DNA of 64,000 bases from Eonycteris spelaea (lineage: Eukaryota > Chordata > Mammalia > Chiroptera > Pteropodidae). The first letter of the stretch is position 1. Each line of letters starts with the position of its first letter. The notes beneath the pieces were generated by a model that was not told the DNA's origin, did no database searches, and worked only from the letters and a program-made list of their open reading frames with translations. A program made the translations under genes and the position numbers. Of the stretch, positions 1-14,914 are shown one piece after another. Location of the stretch: contig PUFA01000105.1 of assembly GCA_003508835.1 (NCBI GenBank), positions 6,282,460-6,346,459 of the forward strand, written 5' to 3'.

Positions 1-2036
1 AGCAGAAGCAGGAGAACTATGGAAAGGAAGTGAGAGAAACTGGGAAGCACCCCGACTGCGCCCTAACTCCAGCCTCCGCAGCTTGGTTTATGCCGAGGAC
101 CCCTCCACTCCCCCCCCCACACCACACCTCGGGGGCACCCTCCCTTTGCTCTCTCAATCACGTTTGTTGACAGCATCTGTTGACTGACAGGGACCTGCAA
201 ACCCAGGCACCTGGTTTCATGTGCCCCCTCCCTCTGGCTTCAGGTTGACTACCATTTCGCTCCCCACACGTGTCCCCACTGTGAATGGGGGGCGTGGGAC
301 TGGGGCTTCAAATGGAGCCAAAGTGGGCAGGAGCCTCCGGGTGGGGACGGGGAACACTCTTGCCCAGGCCTGACACAGCAGGGCGCAGGAAGCCAGCGAA
401 ATAAGAACGTTCCTTCTCACCTCTCACAGAAAGCCTGACTCTCCCGGATGGTGTCTTGCATTCGCTCCAGGACTCCCAGCCCAGAGGTTTGTCCCTCTAC
501 CCCGGTCCTGACAACGAGGGGCCACAGGTGTCTGGTTTTGTCTCCCCCGATCCGGGAGCACCTCGAGGGCCAGGCCTGGGCCGGGGTTCTCCACATTTTC
601 CAGAACAGAGAATACGGAGGGTCCCTGGGTCCCTTGCAGCTGCCTGCTGTCCTGGAGACTAATGCCACACCCCCTTTCCTTTCATCAGAGGACCAGCTTT
701 CCGCAAGATGCATGCAGGTCTCGAAGCTCATCCACCTTCCCATTAGCTGATATCGAAGGTGCGCTGAGGACCTCGCCTCCCCGCAGACCCAGCCCTACGG
801 GTCCCTCCTTCGTGTGCTGGGAGCCAGAAGAAGACAAGCAGATGGGAGGCAAACTCGGGGGCCTGCGGTCGGAAGGGCTGGCCCTGCGGGGAAGGGGTCT
901 CTGGGGCTCCCGCACTTTGTCGAGAAGCCCTGCCTGGGCTAGGAAGAGTGAGCCCCCCTCTCCACCCATGGCCTTGTCCCCAGGAAATATCCTCAGGGAC
1001 CCCGTGGGCGCCACCCCCTAAGCAGTCACTTCCCCTCCTCCACCTGCACAGGGCACCTCAGACGGGAGAGGAGGTGATGGGGCCCCAGCTGCTCCACCCC
1101 CTCCCCCGGAGAGGCCCACCTCTAAGGCTTTCATCCTGCATAGGGCCTAAGGGCCCCATCGTGCGTCCCCTCAGAGCCCTGTGGCAGGCCGGGCAGCCCC
1201 AGCCGCCACACGGCAGCGTATACCACTTGAATCTAGCACCCAGGCAGCCATAGGGAACCAGAGAAGGTGCCACAGCGAGAGAGCATCCAGTCCTGTTACC
1301 TCCCCACCCCGACCGCATTCAAATAGGGACTCGAATGCATTTTCCTGAGCCGGGGGCGGTTACAGTCAAATCCACCTCCTCCCTGGACCCTTTGCCCTAA
1401 CAGAAATCTCCCCCTGAGAAAGAGCAGCTATTTCTAGGCCCCCAAACCCAGGACGCTCTCAGGGGCTCAGGAACAGGTCCTGCCTCAATGTCCCCAGTGG
1501 GGATAGAGGGAGCGAGGACGAGCAGAGCCCTAGGACGCAGCCCCCCACCCACGCTGCGCTGCCCGGGCCCAGGCAGGAAGCCAAGGGGAAGGAGATGTGA
1601 GGGGAAGGAAGGGGCCCGACTGGAGGAGGAGACACATGTGGGGAAGGAGGAGGAGGGCCCCTCCCCCGTAGCCAGAATCTGGGGTAAGGGGTTTCAAAGA
1701 AAACCTCGGGCGCCCTGTCGGCCACCTAGGGGGTCCCTAGGCGACCCCTCCAGCCTCCCAGACCTTGGCATCTGGGTGCCTGAACCCCATTGGGTCGGCC
1801 TGGGGCTTGGGAACGGTTACCCCCCCAGCTTGCTAGTTCTCAGCCTAGATCTGGGCTCCTTCCAAGTCGAGGAATGCATTCCTCCTAAGATGAGGTGGGT
1901 CACCCAGAATCTCAGTGTTACGACCCATACATCCACCCCCCCCCGTTCCCATGCCGGCCCGGAGATGGAGAGCACGCTCGCAGCCTGGGAAGCCCCCACC
2001 TCCGACCCTCCGCCCGCCAGCCCCAAGCGGGCTCAC
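1..2036 (-). other. VAV1: VAV1 intron 1 (5' part, runs off the window)
   Basis: This stretch lies directly downstream, on the minus strand, of the VAV1 exon 1 donor at 2036–2035 (GTGAGC). VAV1 exon 2 is not in the window. I see no exon, RNA gene or clear repeat in it. Open frames on both strands are short, GC-rich and resemble no known protein. Confidence 0.8.
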
Positions 2037-2240
2037 CTGGGACATTTGGGGGCGCAAGTTGACCTCGCGTAAGTTGATGGCGTGGGGCAGCAGGTTGTTA
2101 AGCAGCTGACAGAGAAGGACCCCATCCCGAAGGGCCTGCGCCAGCTCGCACACCTGGGCCCCGTCCCAGGTCACGCGGTGGCTGGGCGGCAGCACCCGGC
2201 ACTGGATCAGCCAGTGGGTGCACTGGCGCCACAGCTCCAT
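2037..2240 (-). CDS. VAV1: VAV1 coding exon 1 (start of the calponin-homology domain)
   Basis: VAV1 is a guanine-nucleotide exchange factor for Rho/Rac GTPases that acts downstream of antigen receptors in blood cells. The 68 codons here begin [20 protein letters not shown] and end in RPQMSQ. This is the N-terminus of the calponin-homology domain and appears to match human VAV1 residue for residue over this exon. The start is the only in-frame ATG (2240–2238). The exon ends in phase 0 at a clean donor (CCCAG|GTGAGC, GT at 2036–2035). The rest of the gene (acidic region, DH, PH, C1, SH3-SH2-SH3) lies left of the window. The frame is intact. Confidence 0.97.
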
Positions 2241-4599
2241 GGCGGCGCCTCGCCCGCGCCGGCCCGCGGCCCTGCGTCCCCCGCCGCCCGCCTGCCCGCC
2301 TGCTGGTGCTACTAGCTACCACTTCCTCTTCTTTGCCTGTAACTGTCGCCCCGAGAGGGGGTGGAAGAGGAGGAGCCGTGGGGTGGGGGCGGGGGGAGCA
2401 TCTGCGGCCCGGCCCGCCCCGCCCCTTCCACGCGGGACCTCGCCCCCAACACAACACCTGGGCACCTGGGAGGCGGAAGGGGCTGCCCGAGGAGTCAGGC
2501 TAACTAGACCGAGGCCGGCCGCCTTCCTCCACATCCAGCTCTTGAGCAGGGACACCTGAAAGGACTCGAAAGCCGCCCTCTGCTCACTCCTCCCTTCGCC
2601 TCCACCCTGGTCCGGCCCCATCATCGCTCGCCTGACCAGCGCGGTCTGCTCCGCCCTGGTCCCCGGCTCCCGCCCGCTCCTCCCGAAGCTTATCCTTCCC
2701 GCAGCAGCCAGGGGGCGCATGGGAGCCCCTGAGTCAAGTCAGGATGTCCCTCCTCTCGTCAGGTATCTTCCTCATGGGGGGAAAAGTCCTCCCTGCAGCC
2801 CACAAGGTCCTGTGTGACCTGCCCTCCCCAACCGTCCCTGTCCTCACCTCCTCCACTGCCCCTTCACCCACTGGCTCCAGCCCACCGCACCCCACCCGGC
2901 CTCCCGCGGTGCCTCCCACGCGCGGGCCGGTCCGACCCCGGGCTTTTGCACGTGCTCTCCCTCTGCCTTGGGCAACTTCATGGCTGGTTCTCTCACCACC
3001 TGCAGGCCTTTCTGCTCAACGTCACGGCCTCATGAAGTCTTCCCAAACCTCCCCGTTTCCAATCACGACCCTTCCCCTACCCTATCACACCCTCTCCCAC
3101 TCCTCTAAGCCCTGATCATCATCGACCCCGATATTTGATTGCACTTTATTTCTTCGTCTATTTAGAAACGGGCGACTCTTGTGCCCTGCGGGAAACCTCC
3201 CCCATGCTGGAACCGCCCCCCCCACAGCACCGTCTATGTGACATGCTAAACAAATATTTGTTGAATGAATGCATGAATGAATAAATGAATGTAAATAAAC
3301 AAACGGTTGAGGGCTCGACTGGCTCTACCTCCGATACTTATCCCAAATCCATCCATTTAGCCCCATGTCCCTGGCCACCACCATCGCTCTCCTTATAGAC
3401 TTCGTTAGTGTCATTCGTTAGTTCACTTGCTTGGCAAACATTTACTGTGTCCATGGCCCTTATCGCCATCTGAAGTCACCCTGCCTCTGCGTCTCTCGCC
3501 CTACCTCCACCCCGCTAGACTCTGAGCAGCCTCTCCTCCCCGCTGCATCTCACTCCGCACCCCCAATTCTCGTCACCACTAGGAGGCGCTGGGCCCCTTC
3601 TCTGGCCATACCCTCCCCCTGTGACTGAACCAAACTAGGAGGGGGGTCGAGGCAAAGACGCTCCCTTAGGCCCTCCCGAGCGGGTGCGGAGGGGCATCCT
3701 CGCAATTCCCAGCTTTGTGATCCTACAGGTACCAAACTTTTTCAGCCCCAAGCATCCTTGGCTCTCTCTGCGTCAAGTTTCCTCATCTGTAAAAGGGTGA
3801 CGGTTTAGAATGATGCCAGGGATCCGAGATGGTGCGACTGCAAAAGACAAAGTCGAGGAAGACAGGATGACTCTCCAGGGCCCCGGGTTTGAATCCCCAC
3901 TCGACCACTGGGAAACACTGGATCGACCCGGCACAGGGCTTCGCTGTCCCGCGCCTCGGTTTCTATATCTGAAAAATGGGGGTGATGAGGAGCACCCGCC
4001 TCACTGGGTGGTCTCCGCAAAACTCAAACGCGTTGAGGTAGGTCAGGCAAGCAATACAGTCCTGGCAGTCAGCGCTCGGCGAATGTTCCTTGCAACTCTT
4101 GTCTTTTCTCGCTTTCCTTCTTTCTTCCCCTGCTTTCCTTTCCCTCCCCTCCTTCTTTTCCCCTTCAGCAACGTGGCCAGGGCCTTCGGTCTCTTGTTCC
4201 AGATCCCCCCACCTCCTTCCACCTAGGAAACTACCCGAGTGCCTCCCCCCCACCCCCGCCTCATGCCTCCCCAAGAGTCTAGCTCTACTCCATCGCGCTG
4301 TCCCTGGGGGAGGCTGCCGTGTTTTCCTGCCTCTCCCTCCACAAAAACCCGACACCCAGCTGTGGTTCCATCCCCGGAAACCCACGGGGACGGTCTGGAG
4401 GAAGCGCACCCCTCCACGTCACAGCCGCCACCACCCCCTGCCGAGCGAGAAAGCCCATAGGGGCCGCCCCGCCCCTGCCCGGAACCCTGCAGGAGGGGAG
4501 GAGGGACACCCCGCTCCCGCGCCCCAAGGGACCAGGATGCTTAGGGCCAGCCTGAGGGGACTGACTGCAAGGGCCGAATTCTAAGGAGCGAGACTAAGC
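2241..4599. other. Intergenic VAV1–SH2D3A, with old repeats
   Basis: I see no coding exon here. About 2745–3300 resembles the 3' part of an L2 LINE and ends in a short GAAT-rich tail (3265–3295). About 3845–4085 resembles a MIR: it has the phrase for 'CTCAGTTT...ATCTGTAAAATGGGG' and a decayed tail. 4090–4170 is a C/T-rich tract. The rest is unremarkable GC-rich single-copy sequence. Confidence 0.6.
2319..2345 (-). promoter_or_regulatory. VAV1: VAV1 proximal promoter: ETS/PU.1-type, RUNX-like and MYB motifs
   Basis: About 80–105 bases upstream of the VAV1 ATG, the minus strand reads GAGGAAGTGGT (an ETS/PU.1 core fused to a RUNX-like GTGGT). Next to it is CAGTTA, a MYB core (plus-strand TAACTG at 2340–2345). 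The human VAV1 promoter is known to depend on PU.1, RUNX1 and MYB class factors in haematopoietic cells, so the arrangement fits. The motifs are seen in the sequence; use in this species is inferred. Confidence 0.6.
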
Positions 4600-5060
4600 G
4601 AGGGCCTGGGAGGTGAGTGGGCGAGGCAGAGGAGGGCGGGGCGACATTCTCAGGGGACTGGCCCATTTTAAGTGACAGACGGAGTTTCCCAAAGGGGCGT
4701 GTTCTACGAAGAAGGAGGTTTTATCCAAAGCGGGCGTGGTTTAGTGCAAAGAAAGTTCTAAGGGGGCGGAGCGCGAGCGAGGGGCGGGGCGAAGGCCGGA
4801 CAGCCTGCCGTTGGGGGCGGGGTCCGAAGGGGGCGGGACCTTGAGGGGGCGGGGCCAGGTGAGGCGAGACCCGACCCGTGCCGGGAGGGCGGGGCCCGGA
4901 GCCACAGAGCTTCGGGCTTCGGTCCGGCCCCAGCCCTGTAGGAGCTGCGCAGGTTCCCGCCCAGGTAAGTGAGGGGCCCCGAGAGGATCCAGAACCAGGT
5001 GTTATTGAGGTGGGGAGTCCTCTCCAGGTAGGGCCACCGGCTCGCAGGGAGGATCTGAGT
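4600..5060 (+). promoter_or_regulatory. SH2D3A: CpG island, probable SH2D3A promoter and untranslated first exon
   Basis: The region is CpG-dense and carries at least six GC boxes (GGGGCGG type) near 4763, 4781, 4813, 4828, 4845 and 4886. It has no TATA box. A perfect donor, CCCAG|GTAAGT, sits at 4964/4965 just downstream of the GC boxes. This fits a non-coding first exon ending at 4964 and spliced to the exon carrying the ATG at 7834. Human SH2D3A also starts from an upstream untranslated exon. The promoter assignment is inference from position and motifs; the GC boxes and donor are directly visible. Confidence 0.6.
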
Positions 5061-5239
5061 GTCTGTCCACGCGCGACCGCGGACGTAGACGGGGCCGCCA
5101 AACTGCAGGTCACCCGGATCCGTGTACCTGGGAGTACCTGGGCGTGCCCCTCTAAGCGTGTTTCCTGGGCAACGTGGACAGCCTCCCTGCTTCCAGTTTT
5201 GCTTGACCGATCTTTTTAAACCGCAAACTAGATCGTGCC

Positions 5240-5770
5240 CCTCCCTCACTTAAAACCCTTCCATAGCTCTCATTCCATTCCACTGAGATGAAAATTTAGG
5301 GGCCACCAGTTCCTGCAAGGTGTCACGCCTGCTGACGTCACTGATCTACACTTAGCTCTTTGCTCACTGCATTCCAGCTACCCTGGCCTCCCCAGTGGTG
5401 TCAGACTGTCAGACGCAAAAAGCAAGCTCCATCTCACCTCCAGGCCTTTGCACTTGTAACCCGCCCCGCCCACCCGGACCGCTGTTTCTCCAAATCTTTG
5501 CATGACTGTCTCCTTTCCGTCACTGAGGTCTCAGCGCCCATGTCGCTCTCTGGGACAGAGCTTCCTGACTGTGCTCCGTAACTAGCCTGCCCTCTCCAGC
5601 CATCTTCATCCCATCTCCCTGTTTTACCACCCCCATTGGTTACTCTTAGAATTTATTCTCGTTTTCTTGGGCGTCTTTTCCACCAGATGGCACAGGGCAA
5701 ATCTCTTTCATTGCTGTGTCTCCAGGGTCTAAAGTAGCGTACAGTAAATGCTCAACCGGTCGGCGTTTGC
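5240..5770 (+). repeat. L2 LINE, 3' end
   Basis: The stretch has the typical L2 run: 'CCTCCAGGCCTTTGCACTTG', then phrases like 'GGGACAGAGCTTCCTGAC', and the tail 'GTACAGTAAATGCTCAA'. It is diverged, as expected for an ancient mammalian repeat. Boundaries are approximate. Confidence 0.65.
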
Positions 5771-6659
5771 TCAGTGTCTCGCTTGAGTCCCCATGTCCAT
5801 CTGCGTCCATGTTTCTATGTGCGGGTGGCTGCCGCCTGCAATGTGTACACGCCTATATGGTCTCTAGAGTATGAATTCCCCCTCCCCTTTCTCTGCACTT
5901 GTCCCTGCCTCAGCCTCTAACCCTTCCTCTCTCCCCTGCCCAAATACCCAGAAATGTTCCCAAAAGACACAAAGCAGGAGGAAGACTTAGCCTGTGGCTG
6001 ACCTGTGCCCACCCTGAGCTCCCTCCACCCCCAACTAACCAGAGTTTTGTCACTGACCCACCTCAATGCCCACTAAGGGGGGCATGAGACAGAGGAACCT
6101 GGGGTTAGGAGACTCTTGAGACCAAGGCCAGGCCTAACTCAAGTGACAAACAGGAAGTGCACAGACATCCTGGAGACGCACCTGGCGTTCAGGTATGCAG
6201 GGGCTTGCCAGGAGCCAGAGACCCGCCCCTAAAGCCACCTAGGGCCCCTGTGGGAACTTCCTGCCTCTTTCTGGCCCTCAGCAGAGCTGACTCAGGGGAT
6301 AAGAATCCTGGTCCTATTTTCCTTCAGCCTCTGGCCAAGAGAACTTCAGGGGTGGGGGCAGTGAGGAACAGACCCCCTGCGTCCCGCCCATCCTGGGCGG
6401 ATTCTTTCCACCAGATAATTGAGACAGTCCTGTGCCATGATCAAGGGGGTCCCAAAGTGTGAGAGACCTAAATTTGACCATAATAATAACTAAATATTTC
6501 AGCTCCCAAATTGTGTTTGCTGACATTTATACAAAAATCTGACCTTCCAACATCCTTAAATATGGTGCTACATGGGAAAGCCATGTATGGGTTAGATTTT
6601 CTCGCCTTCTATGAATCCTTGTATGTGAAGTTATGGGACATTAGAAATTTAAATCACCT

Positions 6660-7010
6660 CTAGCCTGGAATGTTCTTTCACCCTGAGAGCCACGCTGCCC
6701 ACTCCCTCAAAACCCTTCCAGCCATTACCAACTGGGACCTTCCCAGGCCACCTGGTAGAAAATCTTAACTCCACCACTTGGATCTTCATATCCTATCCCA
6801 GGTTACATTTGTCTGCTTAGCTCTCTCGGACCTAACTATTTCCTCCTCCACTCATTTATTTTCTTAATTGCCGTATCCCCCAAGGCAGCTCCCCAAGGGC
6901 AGGGTCTCCCATCTATTTTGTTTACTGCTGGGTCTCAAGCACCTAGAACAGCACCAGGCACACAGTGGGTGCCTCGTAAATATTGGTCTGAGTGAATGAG
7001 TTAATTAAAT
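6660..7010 (+). repeat. L2 LINE, 3' end
   Basis: It has an L2-like tail containing GGCAGGGTCTCCCATCTATT, the phrase for 'CAGCACCAGGCACACAGTGGGTGC', and TAAATATTGGTCTGAGTGAATGAG. Boundaries are approximate. Confidence 0.65.
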
Positions 7011-7165
7011 TTCTGCGACACGGAACATTATGTCATCTGCGTAAAACGCCATTACTTTCGAAAGCAGTGCATTGATCTTCTCCCTTTGCAAGAATCCAAG
7101 TGAATGCATGGCTGTTTCTGTGAAGTCACAGCCAATTCTAAATTAAAGTTACTCATAGCCCAATC

Positions 7166-7168
<3 letters not shown>

Positions 7169-7204
<36 letters not shown>

Positions 7205-7210
7205 CACACA
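7169..7210. repeat. (TG)n microsatellite running into TATA(CA)n
   Basis: About 16 TG units are followed directly by TATACACACACA. This makes a self-complementary TG/CA block that abuts the left end of the MER2 element. Confidence 0.9.
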
Positions 7211-7534
7211 CAGTTGACCCTTGAACAACACGGGCTTAAACTGTGCAGGTCCACTTCTATGAGGACTTTTTTCAGTAAATATGGTGCAGTTGATGTGTTT
7301 CCTCTTCCTTACGACTTTCTTAATAACATTTTTTTTCCTCTGGCTTACTTTACCTTAAGAATACAGTCTATAATACATATAACACATGTGCTATTTGACT
7401 GTTTTTTATTGATAAGGCCTCCAGTCAGCCACAGGATATTAGTAGTTAGTTTTGGGGGAGTCGGAAGTTTTATACATATTTTCAATTGCATGGGGTCAGT
7501 GCCCCTAACCCCTGCGTTGTTTAAAGGTCCACTG
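7211..7534 (+). mobile_element. MER2 DNA transposon (TcMar-Tigger, non-autonomous)
   Basis: The left end reads CAGTTGACCCTTGAACAACA and the right end is its diverged inverted copy, GTTTAAAGGTCCACTG. The total length is about 324 bases, close to the known roughly 345-base MER2. A TA follows the right end, as expected for the target duplication; the left TA has been eroded by the CA repeat. It encodes nothing. It lies upstream of the SH2D3A first coding exon, probably within the 5' intron. Confidence 0.88.
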
Positions 7535-7749
7535 TAATCTGGCATATTTCTATATCCATATTTCTGCCATATAGATATAATCTGATTATGAGTAACTTGT
7601 TTAATTTAGAATATAATACATATTTATATAATATATGTACACATACAGAGAGAGAGCTGCATTTTAAGATTTGATAGGGTGTGGGCTGCTCTCTCCAAAA
7701 CTACGAGGACATGAAACAGTTAACTCAGTCACTCAGGAAGCAGGAATAA

Positions 7750-8007
<258 letters not shown>

Positions 8008-8321
8008 TAAGGTCTATTGGAAGGGCTGGCTGGGGGACTGGGGACTATCTTGAAACTTGATTGGCATAGCATGTCACTCCCTCTGTTTAAAGTGTCATTT
8101 TCTTTGGGATAGTGTCAGGGATGGTAATGGAGATTGAGGAGGGCCCTAGCCCCACAGAGCACTGCTTGGATCTGCTTGTCTCTCTCTCACTGTGGGTCCC
8201 AGGCACCTGTGGTCACCAGGGCCCTATATCCCTCTCAATTCAAGCCTCCCCACCCCCATCTCCAACTCAGGCATTACCCTCGGGAGGCCTGGGACCCTGG
8301 GCATCCAATCAAATCATGGTA

Positions 8322-8547
8322 GGCAGTATAGTTCAGTGGTTAAAATCCCACACCCTGGAGCCAGACATCCTGGGTTCACATCCCAGCCCTACAATTTATA
8401 TTCTGTGTGACCTAGGCCAAGGTATTTCGCCTCTCTGGCCTCAGTTTGCCCATCTGGAAGATGGAGATAATAGTGCTTACCACTTAACCTGGGTAAAGGA
8501 TTAAATGAGTTCGTATATTTTACACCTGAAACAAAACCTGGTGTAAG
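8322..8547 (+). repeat. MIR SINE
   Basis: A near full-length MIR in SH2D3A intron 1. It shows the tRNA-like head (GGCAGTATAGTTCAGTGGTT, then GGTTCACATCCCAGC), the core CTGTGTGACCTAGGCCAAG, and the CTCAGTTTGCCCATCTGGAA and GGATTAAATGAGTT phrases. Confidence 0.9.
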
Positions 8548-8789
8548 GGCCGTGCATGTGTTGTTATAGGCTCCATGTGTTGCCTGGGTGCCCACTGCAT
8601 GTATTGTGCAGCCCCCAGCCCCCATCACCACCTCTGCTTCGCCTCTCCGGCGTCAGAGCCCTCAGCCTCGGTTGTAACACCGGCCGCCATGACTGGCATA
8701 AGACAGCTTGACATTTTTTAGAACGGAGGATTTAGGGGCCACACTCCGTTCGAAAGGATCCCGCTAATGGTGTATCTTGAAGCCACATT

Positions 8790-9719
<930 letters not shown>

Positions 9720-10379
9720 TGACACTCACTCGGGTCCAGGTCGTTCTTGGCTGTGGGGCCATCCCCCTGCACTGTAGGATGTTAAGGAACATCCCTGGCC
9801 TCTTATCTATCCACTAGATGCCGGTAGAATCCTCCCCACCCCAACTCTAAGTTGTAGCAAACAAAAAATGTCTCCTGAACTTGTCCACTGTCCCCTGGGG
9901 GTAGAGCACCCTGGTTGAGATCCAGAGGCCCCCAGCAACCAGAGGAAGGGGTCTAGGGGCATTAGCAGGGGCTGCCCTGCTCAGGCTGGGGCTACACCTC
10001 TCTCCCACCTCTATCCCCCAGGGCTAGGAAGTGGAGTGACAGTCAGCCTGCAGGTTTGGAGCTTGTGGGGCGGTCAAGAGAAGGCCACTCTGGACCAGGT
10101 GAGGGGCTGCCAGGACAGCCTGTGGCTGAGATTGCTCTGCCCCTCTCTCCCTGAGTGACGTTGGGCAGGCGACTTAACCTCTTGGGAAATGGGGATGATG
10201 ATGCTCTCAAAGCCGTCATGGTGTGTAGAAAGCACATCGGCACTGTGTGGGTGCTTAGAATGAGGCTTTACAATTATCCCCGGAAGCCCTGCATGCGCGT
10301 ACCGTGGCTGACGTGTCTAATAATGCCTGCCACTTCCCCATCTCACCAGTCACCTCGCCGTCCTTTCAGTTGCTAGAAC

Positions 10380-10900
10380 CTTTCACGTTTGTCCCTGCCT
10401 CAAGGCCTTTGCGCTTGCCATCCCTGCCATGGGGAAGCCTATTTCTCTAATCTTCTCCTGACTGCTTCTCACCCAACCCAACTTCCGCAAAGCAGCTCAC
10501 CCTGATCATCCTACCTGAAGGAGCTCTCGCCCTCCCGCTCGCCAGGTCTTCCTCATCTGTCCCGTCCACCCCTCACCCCATGCAACATGAGCCCTCCCTG
10601 CGTGCCAGGGACCATCCTAGGTGCTGAGATATGGCAACGAACAAGAGAGACAAAGATCCCTGCACAAGTGGAGCCAATGTCCTGTTAGAGAAAAATGGAT
10701 GAAGAGCCATAAAAATAAATCGATTATGTATGATTCGGGGTAAAAATTAAAAGTACAACAGAGGAAGGGAGATTTTAAGACCCCGTGGAAAAAGATTTGA
10801 AGGAGATAAAGAAGGGAAGGGTGTGGATAAGTTGGAGCGCGGGGAGGGAGGCAAAGTGGCCCAGGCAGGAGGAATAGCCATTGCCAAGGTCCTGGACCAG
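10380..10900 (+). repeat. L2 LINE fragments
   Basis: 10380–10590 carries 'TGCCTCAAGGCCTTTGCGCTTG' style L2 text. 10590–10900 carries 'GTGCCAGGGACCATCCTAGGTGCTG', 'AACAAGAGAGACAAAGATCC' and a long decayed tail, also typical of L2. Both lie in SH2D3A intron 3. A MIR remnant precedes them (about 10125–10265). Confidence 0.6.
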
Positions 10901-11558
10901 AACAGGGGTCTGAATTATTCCTTCCACCAAAAGGAGGTAAGTGTAGCTGAAGCAGTGGGAGTGAGAGGGATGTCAGAGACACATCCGGGGCTCGGGTCGC
11001 GAGGTCTTTTTTGGCTGCTGCAAGGACTTTGGTCCCTCCACAGAGTGAGCTGGGGCCCGGGGGAAGGTGTTAAGCTCCTGTAACAGGGTGTAATGAAATG
11101 CTTCATAAACACGCACTCTGTCAAAAGTCTGGGTGCCGTTTAAAGTTCTACTAACCTCAGAAGTAAACACACCACAAATTTAACAACTGACATCATTCGA
11201 AGGTTTGGTGAATCCTGTTGCTTTGACGCTTATGTAGTTCTGTGAATTTTGATTAATATATATTTTAATTTTTATTTTGGACCATCCACGCTTTACCATT
11301 TTCAATCAGAGGGACAAAAACAAAGTATTCAAATGTAAAAGGTGGTATTCAGAATTCACAAAACGACAGAAGTGTTAAAGAAAGCTCACTTGCAAACCAT
11401 TGGTAAGTGGGAGGCATTTATACTGGGGACACTGTGAAGGTTCGAAGCCACAGTAGAACGGGTCGGAGTACCCGGAGACGGACTGACTGACTGACTGGAC
11501 ACCACCAAGACCCGCCCAACTCTCTTCTCCATGTACCTCCTGCACTCTGTCTCTGTGA

Positions 11559-12633
<1,075 letters not shown>

Positions 12634-12692
12634 TGAGGCCCGAGTGCAAGTGATGGGAAAGAGGGACGAGGAGTCATGCCCGAGGTTCTTGA

Positions 12693-12842
<150 letters not shown>

Positions 12843-13041
12843 TAACTCGAAACCCGAATCCTAATCTAGCCCGTGGCCAAGTCCCCAGGTCCTCCCCTTC
12901 GTCCAGGCTCCGCCCCTCACCCTAGGCCCCACCCTCTCTCAGGCTCCGCCCCTTCCCTGTGCCAGCCTTGACCCAGCCCAGCTCTGCGCTAGGCTCAAGC
13001 CTGTGTCTGACCCGAACACTTGCCAGTTCCTTCAGTCCTAG

Positions 13042-13203
<162 letters not shown>

Positions 13204-13206
13204 TAG
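13204..13206 (+). other. SH2D3A: In-frame TAG in SH2D3A coding exon 8
   Basis: In the native frame set by the acceptor (13107–13108) and matching the family ([14 protein letters not shown], then RLLEGEE, GPLDQS), the codon after AGC is TAG. The frame continues as ERLLRTLQRARQ. Human SH2D3A has Cys here, so a TGC/TGT to TAG change is implied. This lesion is separate from the exon 2 frameshift. Confidence 0.9.
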
Positions 13207-13298
13207 GAGCGGCTGCTGCGCACGCTGCAGCGGGCGCGCCAGGTGGCCCGGGATGCGCCCCGATTCCGCGAGGCAGCGGCCCGGCGCCTGCGAGGTGA

Positions 13299-13964
<666 letters not shown>

Positions 13965-14269
13965 TGAGAACGCAGTCCACCTTCTTCACTTCGCACTGGG
14001 ACACGCAGGCTTCTGGGGAGTCCAGATGGAGACCGAGGATGTCATCCTTGCTCACACAGCCAGACAGGGTGGGGACCGGCAGCCTGACTCACTGAAGGGA
14101 GGGGGGGGCCGGGTTTGCAAGAACCAAGCCTGCCCCCTGAAAATATACAGGGATCCTGGGGTGAGGGGCAGCCTCCTGCCCCACACCGGAAGACCCAGGG
14201 ATCCGGAAGCCCTAGGTGCTGCCCCACCCCCACCTCCACCCCATCCCACAGGCGGTGCCTTTTATAACG

Positions 14270-14440
14270 TGTGACTTCTAGCCGATCACTTGTCCTGTGT
14301 GCTCCTGCCTTCAACAGGAAAGTGAGACTGTACTTTCTAGCGGTTATTGTGAGAATTAAAGCTTAATGTTTAAATGAGATCACAGGTGGAGAACGCCTGG
14401 CATGCAGTAGGTGCTCAATAAATGCTACCTGTCCTCGGTA
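14270..14440 (+). repeat. MIR-derived tail with AATAAA, possible SH2D3A poly(A) region
   Basis: The tail phrases 'GTGAGAATTAAA', 'AACGCCTGGCATGCAGTAGG' and GTGCTCAATAAATGCT are MIR-like. AATAAA at 14417–14422 lies 450 bases past the SH2D3A stop and could serve as its poly(A) signal. Use as a signal is only inferred. Confidence 0.5.
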
Positions 14441-14914
14441 AGCCACCATGAACACGGAAGGGGTGATGGCTGGTGCCCTTCTCACGATACTGGTCACAGA
14501 CCAGGACCCAACAACTCTCAGGCAGGGACAGGGCGTGTCCAGGGTGTGCCCAAGATCACCTCCCCGTTACCTGTGTGGCCTATCAGGAGTATAGTGTTTG
14601 AATGTGCAGCCCCAGTATCGAAATCAAGCCTGGACTCCAAGAATATTACATCATTTTTTATATATATATATAAAACAACACAGCCATAGCCAAGTGGCAG
14701 GAAGAAAAGATTTGAACCACGAGTATGTACATCGATGGTGGACAAGGCACAGCGCGTCCGTCTGCGGTGAGAGGTGGGGTGGGGGTGGGGGGCAGCAGGT
14801 TACACAGGTCTCAGCTGAAGCCACGGGGGCAGCAATAAAGTGCGTAGGTCCTGGGCCCCTCGTGGCCCAGAAGCAGCAGCCGGGAGCTCCCCCTCTCCCC
14901 GCCTCTGGCAGGGC

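Noticed and set aside
14657..14662. TATAAA as the TRIP10 poly(A) signal
   Set aside because: It is a weak variant inside a TA repeat with no supporting downstream element. I mention it only as a possibility in the gene entry.
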